From: Microbispora rosea subsp. aerata
Lineage (GTDB): Bacteria > Actinomycetota > Actinomycetes > Streptosporangiales > Streptosporangiaceae
Reading direction: 5' to 3'
DNA: 64,000 nucleotides
NCBI RefSeq assembly: GCF_014647835.1
Contig: NZ_BMPY01000022.1
Location: 51,984-115,983, forward strand
The translations under genes and the position numbers were made by a program. The notes below the pieces were generated by a model. That model had not been told where the DNA came from. It searched no databases and saw only the letters and a list, made by a program, of their open reading frames with translations. Numbering within the stretch: the first letter of the stretch is position 1; each line of letters opens with the position of its first letter. This document shows, in pieces, positions 16,107 to 23,917 of this stretch.

Positions 16107-18107
16107 ATGGCTGAGGCACGGGACGGCACGCCGGCGGCGGGCGCGAAGCGGGGAGAGGCGGCCTTCCCGCACGTTTTCACGCCCGTCCAGATCGGCACGA
16201 TGCGGCTGCGCAACCGGATCATGGCGCCGCCCCACACCTCCGCCCTCGGCAACCTGTGGGGCTCGGAGGAGGACGCCCGGCGCGGCATCGCCTACTGGGA
16301 GTCACGCGTGAAGGACGGCCTCGCCTGGGTCGGCGGCGTCAACGGGCGGATCCGCAACCTTCTCATCCCCGGATTCGAGCCGCACGGCTACAGCGCCGAG
16401 ACGCTCGGCTTCTACCGGCTGCCCTTCTTCGTCGAGCGGGTCCAGCAGCTCGCCGAGGTCGTCCATCGCGGCGGCGCGGTGCTGACGTCCCAGCTGACGA
16501 TGATCGGCGGGGTGCCGCACGCGCCCTCGAACCGGTTGAGCACCCCGATCTACAACTCCCGGCCGCACGTGCTCAGCCGTGAGGACATCACGTGGTACGT
16601 CGAGGAATATCGCTGGTCGGCGGGCCGCGCTCGGCAGGCCGGCCTCGACGGGATCGAGCTGCATCTCAACCACGACGACCTGCTCGAATGGTTCCTGTCG
16701 CCGCACACCAACCAGCGCGACGACGAGTACGGCGGCTCGCTGGAAAACCGCGCCCGGTTCGCGGTCGAGGTGCTGACGGCCGTACGCGAGGAGATCGGCG
16801 ACGGCATGACGCTCGGCGTGCGCTTCAACGCACGCGAGGAGGCGCCGGGCGGATACACCGCCGCGGACGGCGTCGAGATCGCGCAATATCTGGAGTCCAC
16901 CGGGCTCATCGACTTCCTGCACGTCGTCGTCGGCTCCACCTGGGGCGACCCCAGCTACATCCAGCCGCAGCACTACGCTCCGGCCCAGTGGTCGGCGCTC
17001 GCGGGCGACATCCGCAGGAATGTGCGTATCCCCGTCGTCTACACCGGCCGGGTCAACGCGGTGGAGGTCGCCGAGCGGGTGCTCGCGGACGGCCACGCGG
17101 ACGTCGTCGGCATGGCCCGTGCTCTCATCGCCGAGAGCGAGATGCTGACCAAGGCCCGGGAGAACCGCCTCGACGAGGTCAGGCCGTGCGTCGGCGGCAA
17201 CGACTGCATCAGCCGCCGTTATGTCGAGGGACTGCCGTTCGGCTGCGCGGTCAACCCGCACGCGGGCAAGGAGGCCGACGGGCCGTGGGCCCGCGCCGCG
17301 CGCCCGCGCCGCCTGCTCGTCGTGGGCGGCGGACCCGCGGGCATGGAGCTGGCCGCCCTCGCCGCCGAGAGCGGGCACACAGTCAGCCTGTGGGAGGCGG
17401 ACAGCCGGCTCGGCGGGCAGCTGCGCATCGCGGCCGAGGCCCCCAGCTACGACGAGTATCGCCGCTACCTCGACTGGCAGGCGCGCCGGCTGGAGCGGCT
17501 GGGCGTCGAGATCCGGCTCGGCATGCGCGCCGACGCCGACGCGGTCCTGGCAGCGGGCGCGGACGCGGTGGCGGTCGCGACGGGCGCGACCCCGCACCGG
17601 CCGCCGATCGACGGGGTCGACGGCGCGAACGTCCACGACATCCGTGCGGTGCTGCGCGGCACGGCCGTCGGGCGACGCGTCGTCGTCGTGGCCCAGGACG
17701 ACCATCTGCCGCCGCTGAGCGTGGCCGACTACCTCAGCGGGCGCGGGCACGAGGTGACGCTCGTCTACGCGACCCCGGGGCCCGCCCAGCTGCTCGGCCG
17801 CTACATCGTGGGCGGCATCCTCGCGCGGCTGTACTCCCGCGACGTGCGGTTCCGCTTCCTGGAGGAGGTGACCGGGATCTCGGACGAGGCCGTCCGGGTG
17901 GCCAACGTCTACTCCAGGCGGACCGAGGAGATCACCGGCGTCGACTCGGTGGTCCTGGCGTGTGGCGGCGACGCGGACGACGCGCTCTATCAGGCGCTCC
18001 GGTCGCGGCACCCCGAGGTGCACGTGCTCGGCGACGCGTTCGCCCCGCGCCGTCTGGTCGCCGCCACCCGCCAGGCGTACGCGCTGGCGAAGGAGCTGCA
18101 GAAATAG
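16107..18107 (+). CDS. Old-yellow-enzyme/FAD fusion oxidoreductase (2,4-dienoyl-CoA reductase/TMADH architecture)
   Basis: 666 residues; ATG 16107 follows GGAGGAAG. An N-terminal FMN TIM barrel (about 1-365) is followed by an Fe-S loop (about 365-395) and an FAD/NAD-binding half starting RRLLVVGGGPAGMELAALAAESG. Two expected features differ. The HxxHxYL active-site motif of 2,4-dienoyl-CoA reductases reads HLNHDDL, so the Tyr proton donor is Asp. The Fe-S loop reads CVGGNDCI, then CAVNP 12 residues on, so one of the usual four cysteines is Gly. The family reduces enoyl or dienoyl CoAs or steroid enones, or demethylates amines; the substrate is unknown here. It stands alone with its own promoter and a terminator behind it. 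Confidence 0.88.
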   Translation: MAEARDGTPAAGAKRGEAAFPHVFTPVQIGTMRLRNRIMAPPHTSALGNLWGSEEDARRGIAYWESRVKDGLAWVGGVNGRIRNLLIPGFEPHGYSAETLGFYRLPFFVERVQQLAEVVHRGGAVLTSQLTMIGGVPHAPSNRLSTPIYNSRPHVLSREDITWYVEEYRWSAGRARQAGLDGIELHLNHDDLLEWFLSPHTNQRDDEYGGSLENRARFAVEVLTAVREEIGDGMTLGVRFNAREEAPGGYTAADGVEIAQYLESTGLIDFLHVVVGSTWGDPSYIQPQHYAPAQWSALAGDIRRNVRIPVVYTGRVNAVEVAERVLADGHADVVGMARALIAESEMLTKARENRLDEVRPCVGGNDCISRRYVEGLPFGCAVNPHAGKEADGPWARAARPRRLLVVGGGPAGMELAALAAESGHTVSLWEADSRLGGQLRIAAEAPSYDEYRRYLDWQARRLERLGVEIRLGMRADADAVLAAGADAVAVATGATPHRPPIDGVDGANVHDIRAVLRGTAVGRRVVVVAQDDHLPPLSVADYLSGRGHEVTLVYATPGPAQLLGRYIVGGILARLYSRDVRFRFLEEVTGISDEAVRVANVYSRRTEEITGVDSVVLACGGDADDALYQALRSRHPEVHVLGDAFAPRRLVAATRQAYALAKELQK

Positions 18108-18172
18108 GAGAAGACGCGCCCGTTCGGGGAGCGTGCACCGGCCGGGGCGATGCGCACCCCGGCGCGGGCGCA

Positions 18173-18189
18173 CTCTCCCGTCGGGAGAG
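18173..18189. terminator. Hairpin after the flavoenzyme gene
   Basis: CTCTCCC (18173-18179), loop GTC, GGGAGAG (18183-18189). It lies 65 bases after the stop codon at 18107 and between convergent genes, without a T tract, as is common in high-GC actinomycetes. Confidence 0.5.
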
Positions 18190-18340
18190 AGCGTCAACGC
18201 CGCCGGTGGCGGGCGTGGGGCGCTGGGCCGTGCCCGCCGCGTCGGCCCACTCCGCCGTCGGGACAGTCGTCAACGTCACCATATGCGAGTAGCGGGTGCC
18301 GAGCACACCCGGCCGTCAGGAATGAGCCCGTCAACGCCGT
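18178..18340. repeat. Three degenerate copies of a CCGTCGGGA...CGTCAACG unit
   Basis: Copies start at about 18178, 18250 and 18310. Each has CCGTCGGGA or CCGTCAGGA followed within 10 bases by CGTCAACG, and the first and third go on to a GGCGGGCG/GGCAGCGGGG block and GGGCCGT. The 18108-18448 gap holds no gene beyond this and the hairpin. Confidence 0.45.
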
Positions 18341-18448
18341 CGGCAGCGGGGTGGTGGGCCGTTGGGCGCCCCCTGCCGGGCGCTGAACAATCAGATGGCC
18401 GCGGGAAGCCCGCCGAGAGAAGCAAGGGCGCATCCTGCCGCGCCGGAA

Positions 18449-19741
18449 TCACCCCTCGCCTGGCGAGGCTTCCGCCGTACGGTCCGGAGATCCGGCGGGG
18501 GGTGAGGGGAGCGGGGCGTCGAGCCCGCGGCCGGGGCGGAAGACGGGCACGATGCACAGGATGACCAGGCTGATTACCAGCAGTGTGGCGTAGCCGGCGT
18601 CGAAGCCGCCGGTGAGGTCGTGCAGCAGGCCGAGCAGCAGCGGGCCCGAGGCCCCGCCGATGTAGCCGACGAGGGTGACCATGGCGCTGAGCTGGGTGGC
18701 CTCGTTCCGGTCCGCGGCGGCGTCGATGATCAGGACCAGCCCGAGAGAGAAGCTGCCGCCGATGCCGAGGCCGAACAGCGCCACGGCGGGGATCGCGAGT
18801 GCCGCCGGCGCGGCCACCATCCCCGCCAGCCCGAGGGCCACGCACACCAGGGAGACGGTCAGGAGGGGCCGGCGGTCCCGGGTGTGGTCCGTCAGCGGAG
18901 GCAAAGTGATCATCGCGACGAGCTGGACGAGCTGGAAGAGGCTGAACAGTCCCGCCCCGTCCTGCGCCGACAGCCCGCGTTCCACGTACGACGGGGCTAT
19001 CCACGCCAGGCCGCTGAACCCGACGACCGTCTGCAGCACCGTGTAGAGGGTGATCCAGCGGGCCGTCGCGCTCTTCCACGGGGACCGCCGCCGCGTCTGC
19101 GGCGCCACCTCGGCGGCGGGCGTGCGTGACAGGCGGGGGAGCAGGGCGAGCCACGCGAGCGCGGTCAGCGCGGCGGCGACGCCCCAGGCCCCGAGGGCGG
19201 GCCGCCAGCCGCCGAGCAGTTCGGCGAGCGGCCCGGCGGTCCAGGCCGCGAGGGCGACCCCGCCCGCCATCGCCGTCGAGTACAGGCCGGTCGCCAGGCC
19301 GGGCAGCCGCGGCAGGTGATGGGCGATGAGGCCGGGGACCAGCACCGACACCCCGCCCATGCCGACCCCGGCCAAGGCCGCCGACACCAGCAGCACGCCG
19401 ACCGACACAGCGGGGAACCGCATGAGGCAGCTCAGGGAGAGCACCCCCAGCAGCACGGCCGCCGCGCCCTCCGCGCCCATCCGCGCGGCCAGGCGGCGTG
19501 CGGCCGGGGCGGACAGCCCGATGAAGACGACCGGGACGGAGGTGAGCAGCGCCTGCGCGGTGGCGGGCAGACGCAGGTCGTCGCTGATCCGCCCGAGCAG
19601 CGGGGGAATGGTGCCCATGCTGGCGCGCAGGTTCAGCCCGATGACGGTCACGGTCAGCAGGAGCAGCCACGTGGGCAGCGGGCGGACACCCGCGGCGTTC
19701 CGGCCGGTCCTCGTCGCCACGGACGTCCGGTCTGTCCTCAC
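18449..19741 (-). CDS. MFS transporter, CynX/NimT-like
   Basis: 430 residues from GTG 19741, preceded by GGAGAG. About twelve hydrophobic segments with a basic central loop (PRLSRTPAAEVAPQTRRRSPWK, about residue 205-225) divide it into two six-helix halves. The first helix region (LLTVTVIGLNLRASMGTIPPLLGRISDDLRL) is typical of the cyanate/2-nitroimidazole porter group, which exports or imports small organic anions. No substrate can be inferred from sequence. It is transcribed away from the 19993 operon, and a weak copy of the shared operator overlaps its promoter. Export of a pathway intermediate or toxic analogue is therefore a reasonable guess. Confidence 0.9.
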   Translation of the reverse strand: MRTDRTSVATRTGRNAAGVRPLPTWLLLLTVTVIGLNLRASMGTIPPLLGRISDDLRLPATAQALLTSVPVVFIGLSAPAARRLAARMGAEGAAAVLLGVLSLSCLMRFPAVSVGVLLVSAALAGVGMGGVSVLVPGLIAHHLPRLPGLATGLYSTAMAGGVALAAWTAGPLAELLGGWRPALGAWGVAAALTALAWLALLPRLSRTPAAEVAPQTRRRSPWKSATARWITLYTVLQTVVGFSGLAWIAPSYVERGLSAQDGAGLFSLFQLVQLVAMITLPPLTDHTRDRRPLLTVSLVCVALGLAGMVAAPAALAIPAVALFGLGIGGSFSLGLVLIIDAAADRNEATQLSAMVTLVGYIGGASGPLLLGLLHDLTGGFDAGYATLLVISLVILCIVPVFRPGRGLDAPLPSPPAGSPDRTAEASPGEG

Positions 19742-19799
19742 AGCTCTCCGTTTCTCGTACGGCTTTCGCGGCCTGGCCGGCGCCGCTCGCGCTTAACAA

Positions 19800-19827
19800 G
19801 GAATATGATGAACATGGTTGTTGTCAA
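19800..19827 (-). promoter_or_regulatory. Promoter of the MFS gene with weak operator copy
   Basis: Minus-strand TTGACA (plus 19822-19827), 16-bp spacer and TATTCC (19800-19805). The spacer and -10 overlap AACCATGTTCATCATA (plus 19804-19819), which matches the shared AATCATGCTTATGATT element at 11 of 16 positions by eye. Confidence 0.45.
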
Positions 19828-19910
19828 GGCTTTCCGTCCGGACCTGGGCTTTCCGTAGATCAAGAGCGCAATCTCGGCGACTTCTCCGCAAAGTATGGAC
19901 GCGGTCGAAT

Positions 19911-19926
19911 ATTGATGCTTATGATC
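19911..19926 (+). promoter_or_regulatory. Copy of the shared operator before the 19993 operon
   Basis: ATTGATGCTTATGATC matches AATCATGCTTATGATT (the core of the palindrome at 33299-33328) at 13 of 16 positions, with an exact 11-base ATGCTTATGAT. It is 67 bases before the first gene of a seven- or eight-gene overlapping operon. No clear -10/-35 pair was found. Confidence 0.6.
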
Positions 19927-19992
19927 CGCATCTAGTGCACAGCGAAGGCGGTGTGTAGTGAGGGCCCCGCCGCCCTCGGAAGCGGAGCGATC

Positions 19993-20400
19993 ATGTGTGA
20001 CCGAGGAGCCATCGAGAACGTTCTCAGTCGCTACAGCCTGGCGTACGACGAGAACGACATGGAGGAGATGGCCGACTGCTTCACCGAGGATGCGGTCTTG
20101 ACGATGCGCATCCAGGACGGCGACCTCATCGGCCCCTTCGAAGGGCGCGAGGCCATCGTCAAGCTGATGGAAGACTCTCTCGCCGCGCAGAACGACCGGC
20201 GCCGGCACCTGACCACCAATCTGATCGTCCGGGAGACCGGCGACGGCACCGCGACCGCGGTCTCCTACCTCACTCTCATCGCCATCCAGGACCAGAAGCT
20301 GAACGTCCTGTCGACCGCCAAGTACGACGACGAGCTGGTCCGCCGGGACGGCGTGTGGCGCCTGAGCAGGCGGCACATCGCCCTCGACCTTCCGTACTGA
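19993..20400 (+). CDS. SnoaL-like (NTF2 fold) protein
   Basis: 135 residues from ATG 19993 with GGAAGCGGAG before it; an upstream GTG at 19951 is in frame but has no site. It has the N-terminal NTF2-fold pattern of the SnoaL-like family (IENVLSRYSLAYDENDMEEMADCFTEDAVL) and ends in a strand and helix with WRLSRRHIALD. Members are small cone-shaped barrels used as isomerases, cyclases, hydratases or dehydratases, or as non-catalytic partners. Here it leads an operon of CoA ligase, MaoC and thioesterase genes, so a ketosteroid-isomerase-like or hydratase-like role on a pathway intermediate is plausible. Three further paralogues occur in the window (23279, 38872, 47089). Confidence 0.85.
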   Translation: MCDRGAIENVLSRYSLAYDENDMEEMADCFTEDAVLTMRIQDGDLIGPFEGREAIVKLMEDSLAAQNDRRRHLTTNLIVRETGDGTATAVSYLTLIAIQDQKLNVLSTAKYDDELVRRDGVWRLSRRHIALDLPY

Positions 20401-20422
20401 GCGTTCCGAGGCAGGTAATCAC

Positions 20423-21976
20423 ATGAACCAAGGGCTCATCCCCGCCAAGTGGGCCGCGCTGACGCCCAACGGGCAGGCCGTCTACGACGTGCCGAACGAC
20501 CGCCGCGTGTCCTGGCGCGACTTCGACGCGATGGTGCGCAGGCTGGCGAACGGCCTGCGGGGCCTCGGCCTGCAGCCGGGCGACCGGGTCGCGATGCTGT
20601 CGCGCAACTGCGTGGAATATCAGGCTCTCTACTTCGCGGCCGGCCGCGCCGGGCTGGTGACGCAGCCGCTCAACTGGCGCCTGGCCGTCCCCGAGCTCGC
20701 CTCCATCGTGCGCGACGCCGCGCCCAAGGCCGTGATCAGCGCGTCCGAGTGGTCGGGCGTCGTCGAGCAGCTCCAGCGGGAGGCCGACGTGCCGAACTGG
20801 CTGCAGTTCGGCGACGACAGCGACGGCAGCCTCGACCGCCTGATCGCCTCGTCCTCCGACGACGAGCCGGAGTGGTCGTCCAAGGTCGCCGACGACGACC
20901 CGTTCTTCATCCTCTACACGGGCGGGACCACCGGCCAGTCGAAGGGGGCGCTGCACACGCACCGCAGCGCCGCCGCGGGCATGCTCAACCAGACCGTCGC
21001 CGAGCGGATCGTGCCCAGCGACGTCTACATGCTGACCGGGCAGATGTACCACATCCCGATCGTGCTCGCGATGAACTACATGAAGCACGGCTGCCCGCTG
21101 GTGCTGGTGAACTTCGAGGCCAAGCAGGCACTGGAGATCATCGAGGCGGAGCGGGTCTCCGCGTTCCTCGGCATCACCACGATGCTCAACTGGATGATGG
21201 CCGTGCCGGGCTTCGAGAACTACGACATCTCCAGCCTGCGCAACATCCAGTACGGCGGCGGCCCGATGCCGTCGAGCATCGTCCGCCAGGCCCTGGAGAT
21301 GTTCCCGTGCACCCTCATCCAGGGGTACGGCCAGACCGAGGGCACCACGATGTGCTTCCTGTCGCAGGAAGACCACGCGAACGCCGTCGCCGGCATCCAC
21401 CCGGAACGGCTGCGCTCCTGCGGCCGGGAGGGTTTCATCACCACCGTGCGCGTGGTGGACCCCTCCGGCAACGAGGTGCCGCGGGACGGCAAGACGCCCG
21501 GCGAGATCGTCGTCCGCTCCGAGGCGAACATGATCGGCTACTGGAACCGCCCGGACCTGACCGCGCAGACCCTGCGCGACGGGTGGATGTGGACCGGCGA
21601 CGTCGCCACCTGGGACGAGGACCGGTACGTCTTCATCGTCGACCGGGCCAAGGACATGATCATCTCCGGTGGCGAGAACATCTACAGCGTCCAGGTGGAG
21701 GAGGCCATCGCCCGTCACCCCGCCGTGCTGGAGTGCGCGGTGATCGGCGTGCCGGACGAGGAGTGGGGCGAGTCGGTCAAGGCGGTCGTGGTCCTCAAGC
21801 CGGGGATGCAGGCCACCGAGCAGGAGATCATCGACCAGGCCCGCAAGCATCTGGCGAGCTACCAGAAGCCCCGCTCGGTGGACTTCGTCGCCGAGCTGCC
21901 GAAGGCGCCCACCGGCAAGATCCTCAAGCGCGAGCTGCGCGCGCCGTACTGGGCCGACCGGGAGCGCAATGTCTGA
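20423..21976 (+). CDS. Acyl-CoA synthetase (AMP-forming)
   Basis: 517 residues. The AMP-binding signature is FILYTGGTTGQSKGALHTH (about residue 160), the second motif GYGQTEGTTMCF, the hinge region contains WTGDVATWDEDRYVFIVDRAKDMII, and the C-terminal lysine motif PTGKILKREL is present. All elements needed for ATP-dependent adenylation and thioester formation are therefore intact. It activates a carboxylic acid with CoA in the cytoplasm; chain length or ring content cannot be read from sequence. It is 22 bp after the SnoaL-like gene and overlaps the next gene by 8 bp. It is one of three ligases in the window, and the only one with the canonical PTGK. Confidence 0.95.
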   Translation: MNQGLIPAKWAALTPNGQAVYDVPNDRRVSWRDFDAMVRRLANGLRGLGLQPGDRVAMLSRNCVEYQALYFAAGRAGLVTQPLNWRLAVPELASIVRDAAPKAVISASEWSGVVEQLQREADVPNWLQFGDDSDGSLDRLIASSSDDEPEWSSKVADDDPFFILYTGGTTGQSKGALHTHRSAAAGMLNQTVAERIVPSDVYMLTGQMYHIPIVLAMNYMKHGCPLVLVNFEAKQALEIIEAERVSAFLGITTMLNWMMAVPGFENYDISSLRNIQYGGGPMPSSIVRQALEMFPCTLIQGYGQTEGTTMCFLSQEDHANAVAGIHPERLRSCGREGFITTVRVVDPSGNEVPRDGKTPGEIVVRSEANMIGYWNRPDLTAQTLRDGWMWTGDVATWDEDRYVFIVDRAKDMIISGGENIYSVQVEEAIARHPAVLECAVIGVPDEEWGESVKAVVVLKPGMQATEQEIIDQARKHLASYQKPRSVDFVAELPKAPTGKILKRELRAPYWADRERNV

Positions 21977-22427
21977 GCGGACCACACCGGGACCGCCGCC
22001 CGCCGACCCGCGCGAGCAGGTCGGGCGGCGGTTCCCCGGGGGCGTCTTCACCGTGGAGCCGTGGCGCGCCTGGCTGGTCGCGGACACGGTCCTCGACGAG
22101 CCGGGCGGCGAGGTGGCGCACCCGCTGTTCGTCTGGCTCGCCGCCACCGGCGCGATGGGCGTCACCTGGGACGAGCTGTTCGCGTGGTTCGGCGCCACCG
22201 CGGACGACGGCCCGATGTTCGGCGAGCACGAGACCACCGTGCACCGCCCGCTGCGCGTCGGGGCGACCTACCGGGTCAGCGGCGAGATCACCGGCGCGGA
22301 CCGCAAGACCGGCCGGTCCACCGGGCCGTTCGACGTGGTCGGCTACCGGCTCCGGCTCCACGACGCCGCCGACGGCGTCCACGTCGCGGACTGCTGGAAC
22401 TCGATCATCTTCCCGAGGAGGGGCTGA
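21969..22427 (+). CDS. MaoC N-terminal-like (FAS1-like dehydratase domain) hotdog protein
   Basis: 152 residues. The hotdog pattern of the MaoC_dehydrat_N type is visible (ADTVLDEPGGEVAHPLFVWL; EHETTVHRPLRVGATYRVSGEI; ADCWNSIIFPRR), without the DxNPxH catalytic motif. In actinobacteria such proteins pair with a catalytic MaoC subunit to form a two-subunit enoyl-CoA hydratase, as in ChsH1/ChsH2-like complexes. The catalytic partner is encoded immediately downstream (22427), the stop and start overlapping as TGATG. The pair therefore probably hydrates an unsaturated CoA thioester that is too bulky for ordinary crotonases. Confidence 0.85.
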   Translation: MSERTTPGPPPADPREQVGRRFPGGVFTVEPWRAWLVADTVLDEPGGEVAHPLFVWLAATGAMGVTWDELFAWFGATADDGPMFGEHETTVHRPLRVGATYRVSGEITGADRKTGRSTGPFDVVGYRLRLHDAADGVHVADCWNSIIFPRRG

Positions 22428-22855
22428 TGGACGTCGAGGTGGGCGACGCGCTGCCCGAATGGCGGGTGCCCTCGGTCAGCGCCGAGAAGATGAAGACGAT
22501 GGCGGCCCTGCTCGCCGACCCCAACCCCATCCACTTCGACGTCGCCGCGGTGCGGGCCCTGGGCATGGGCGACCGCCCCGTCAACCAGGGGCCGCTCAAC
22601 ATGGGCTACGTGATGAACATGCTCGCCGCCTGGAGCGGCGGGCACGACCGGCTGCGCCGGTTCCGGGTCCGGTTCCTGCGCAACGTCTTCGCGGGCGACG
22701 AGCTGTGCGCGGGCGGCGTCGTGACGGCCGTGCGGACCGAGAACGGGGTACGGCTGGCCGACTGCGACGTCGTCCTCACCGGGGCCGGCGGCGAGCCGGT
22801 GCTGAAGGGGACCGCGACCGTCGCCCTGGAACCCGTCACCAAGGAGAAACCGTGA
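22427..22855 (+). CDS. MaoC-type enoyl-CoA hydratase subunit
   Basis: 142 residues with the R-specific hydratase motif LLADPNPIHFDVAAVRALG, containing the catalytic Asp and His, and a following GPLNMGYVMNML helix. The ATG overlaps the stop of the MaoC_N-like gene, so the two chains are made together and probably assemble as a heteromer. The expected reaction is addition of water to a trans-2-enoyl-CoA. Its stop overlaps the next GTG (GTGA), continuing the coupled operon. Confidence 0.9.
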   Translation: MDVEVGDALPEWRVPSVSAEKMKTMAALLADPNPIHFDVAAVRALGMGDRPVNQGPLNMGYVMNMLAAWSGGHDRLRRFRVRFLRNVFAGDELCAGGVVTAVRTENGVRLADCDVVLTGAGGEPVLKGTATVALEPVTKEKP

Positions 22856-23289
22856 CACAGCGCCCCGACCAGCTCACCTTCCGGCTCGCCTACGGCGACT
22901 GCGACGTCGTCGGCATCGCGTACTTCGCCATCTACTACCGGTGGATGGAGCGCGCGTACACCTCCTGGCTGTACGCCAACGGCATCCGCAGCGGGGAGAT
23001 GCAGGAGCAGCTCGGCATCGTCACCGTGGGCGTCAACTCCGGGTGCAACTACCTGCAGACGGTCAAGGTCTTCGACGAGCTGACCTGCCAGCTCGTGCTC
23101 GACCGCATCGGCGGCAGCTCCTACACCGTCGGCTACGAGTTCACCCGCGACGGCGAGCTGGTCACCCGCGGGACCATGACGTACGCCTGCCGCGACCTGG
23201 AGTGGAACAAGACGCCGGTGCCCGAGAAGCTGGAGGCGCTGCTGCGCACCCTGCCCGGCCCCCGGTTCGGGGCGCGCGATGGGCGTTGA
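22852..23289 (+). CDS. Acyl-CoA thioesterase (4-hydroxybenzoyl-CoA thioesterase family)
   Basis: 145 residues, hotdog fold. The N-terminus has the family's signature: TFRLAYGDCDVVGIAYFAIYYRWMERA, with the Asp of GDCD in the position used for catalysis in 4-hydroxybenzoyl-CoA thioesterases. It hydrolyses an acyl- or aroyl-CoA to free CoA, perhaps recycling CoA from a dead-end intermediate. GTG 22852 overlaps the previous stop, and its own end overlaps the next gene by 11 bp. Confidence 0.9.
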   Translation: MTQRPDQLTFRLAYGDCDVVGIAYFAIYYRWMERAYTSWLYANGIRSGEMQEQLGIVTVGVNSGCNYLQTVKVFDELTCQLVLDRIGGSSYTVGYEFTRDGELVTRGTMTYACRDLEWNKTPVPEKLEALLRTLPGPRFGARDGR

Positions 23290-23917
23290 CCCGGCGGCGG
23301 ACCTCGCCGGGCTGGTGGCGGCCCGGACGACGGTCCGCCACCCCCGGGAGGGGGACCTCGCCGGCCTGCTCGCCGAGCTGCGCGGCCTGCGGGACCGGGA
23401 GGCGATCCGCGACCTGGCCCTGCTGTACACCCGTGCCGTGGACGACCACGACATCGACACCGTGGTCGGCATGTACACCGACGACGGCGTGTTCGACCGG
23501 CGCGGCGACGTCGCCGCCGGTCACGCGGCCCTGCGCGCCGCGTACGCCGAGGCGATGGACATCTACCGGATGACCCTGCACACGCTCGACGCGCACGTCG
23601 TCGAGCTCACCGGCGACGACACGGCGGCGGGCTGGGCGGCCGGGCACGCCGAGCTGGTGACGCGGCGGACGACGGTCCTGGCCGCCTACCGGTACGACGA
23701 CGAGTATCGCCGCGTGGGGGACCGCTGGCTGTTCGCCCGCAGGACGATCGCCTTCATGTACGCCGTGCCGGCAGACGAGCTGGCCGGCGGCCTGTCCGGG
23801 ACGGACCGGATGCGCTGGCCGGGCACGGCGCCGGAGCCGGCCGACTATCCCGAGTCGCTGCCCACGTGGACGACCTACCGCCACCGGGACACGGCGCGAC
23901 GGAAAGGAATGGTGTGA
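23279..23917 (+). CDS. SnoaL-like (NTF2 fold) protein with extended C-terminus
   Basis: 212 residues: about 35 extra N-terminal residues, an NTF2-fold core (LRDREAIRDLALLYTRAVDDHDIDTVVGMYTDDGVF...YDDEYRRVGDRWLFARRTIAFMY) and a C-terminal tail with ELAGGLSGTDRMRWPG...YPESLPTW. The protein at 47089 shares the core and the tail layout (ELAEGLGDRDSVRAYG...DWPEVL), so these two are closer to each other than to the shorter copies. Catalysis is uncertain; related proteins act on polycyclic or steroid-like substrates. The gene lies within the overlapping operon between a thioesterase and a CoA ligase. Confidence 0.85.
   Translation: MGVDPAADLAGLVAARTTVRHPREGDLAGLLAELRGLRDREAIRDLALLYTRAVDDHDIDTVVGMYTDDGVFDRRGDVAAGHAALRAAYAEAMDIYRMTLHTLDAHVVELTGDDTAAGWAAGHAELVTRRTTVLAAYRYDDEYRRVGDRWLFARRTIAFMYAVPADELAGGLSGTDRMRWPGTAPEPADYPESLPTWTTYRHRDTARRKGMV

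Noticed and set aside
20276-22237. 653-codon minus-strand frame opposite the CoA ligase
   Set aside because: Antisense shadow of strongly supported coding genes; composition rich in Arg, His and Val with no motif.
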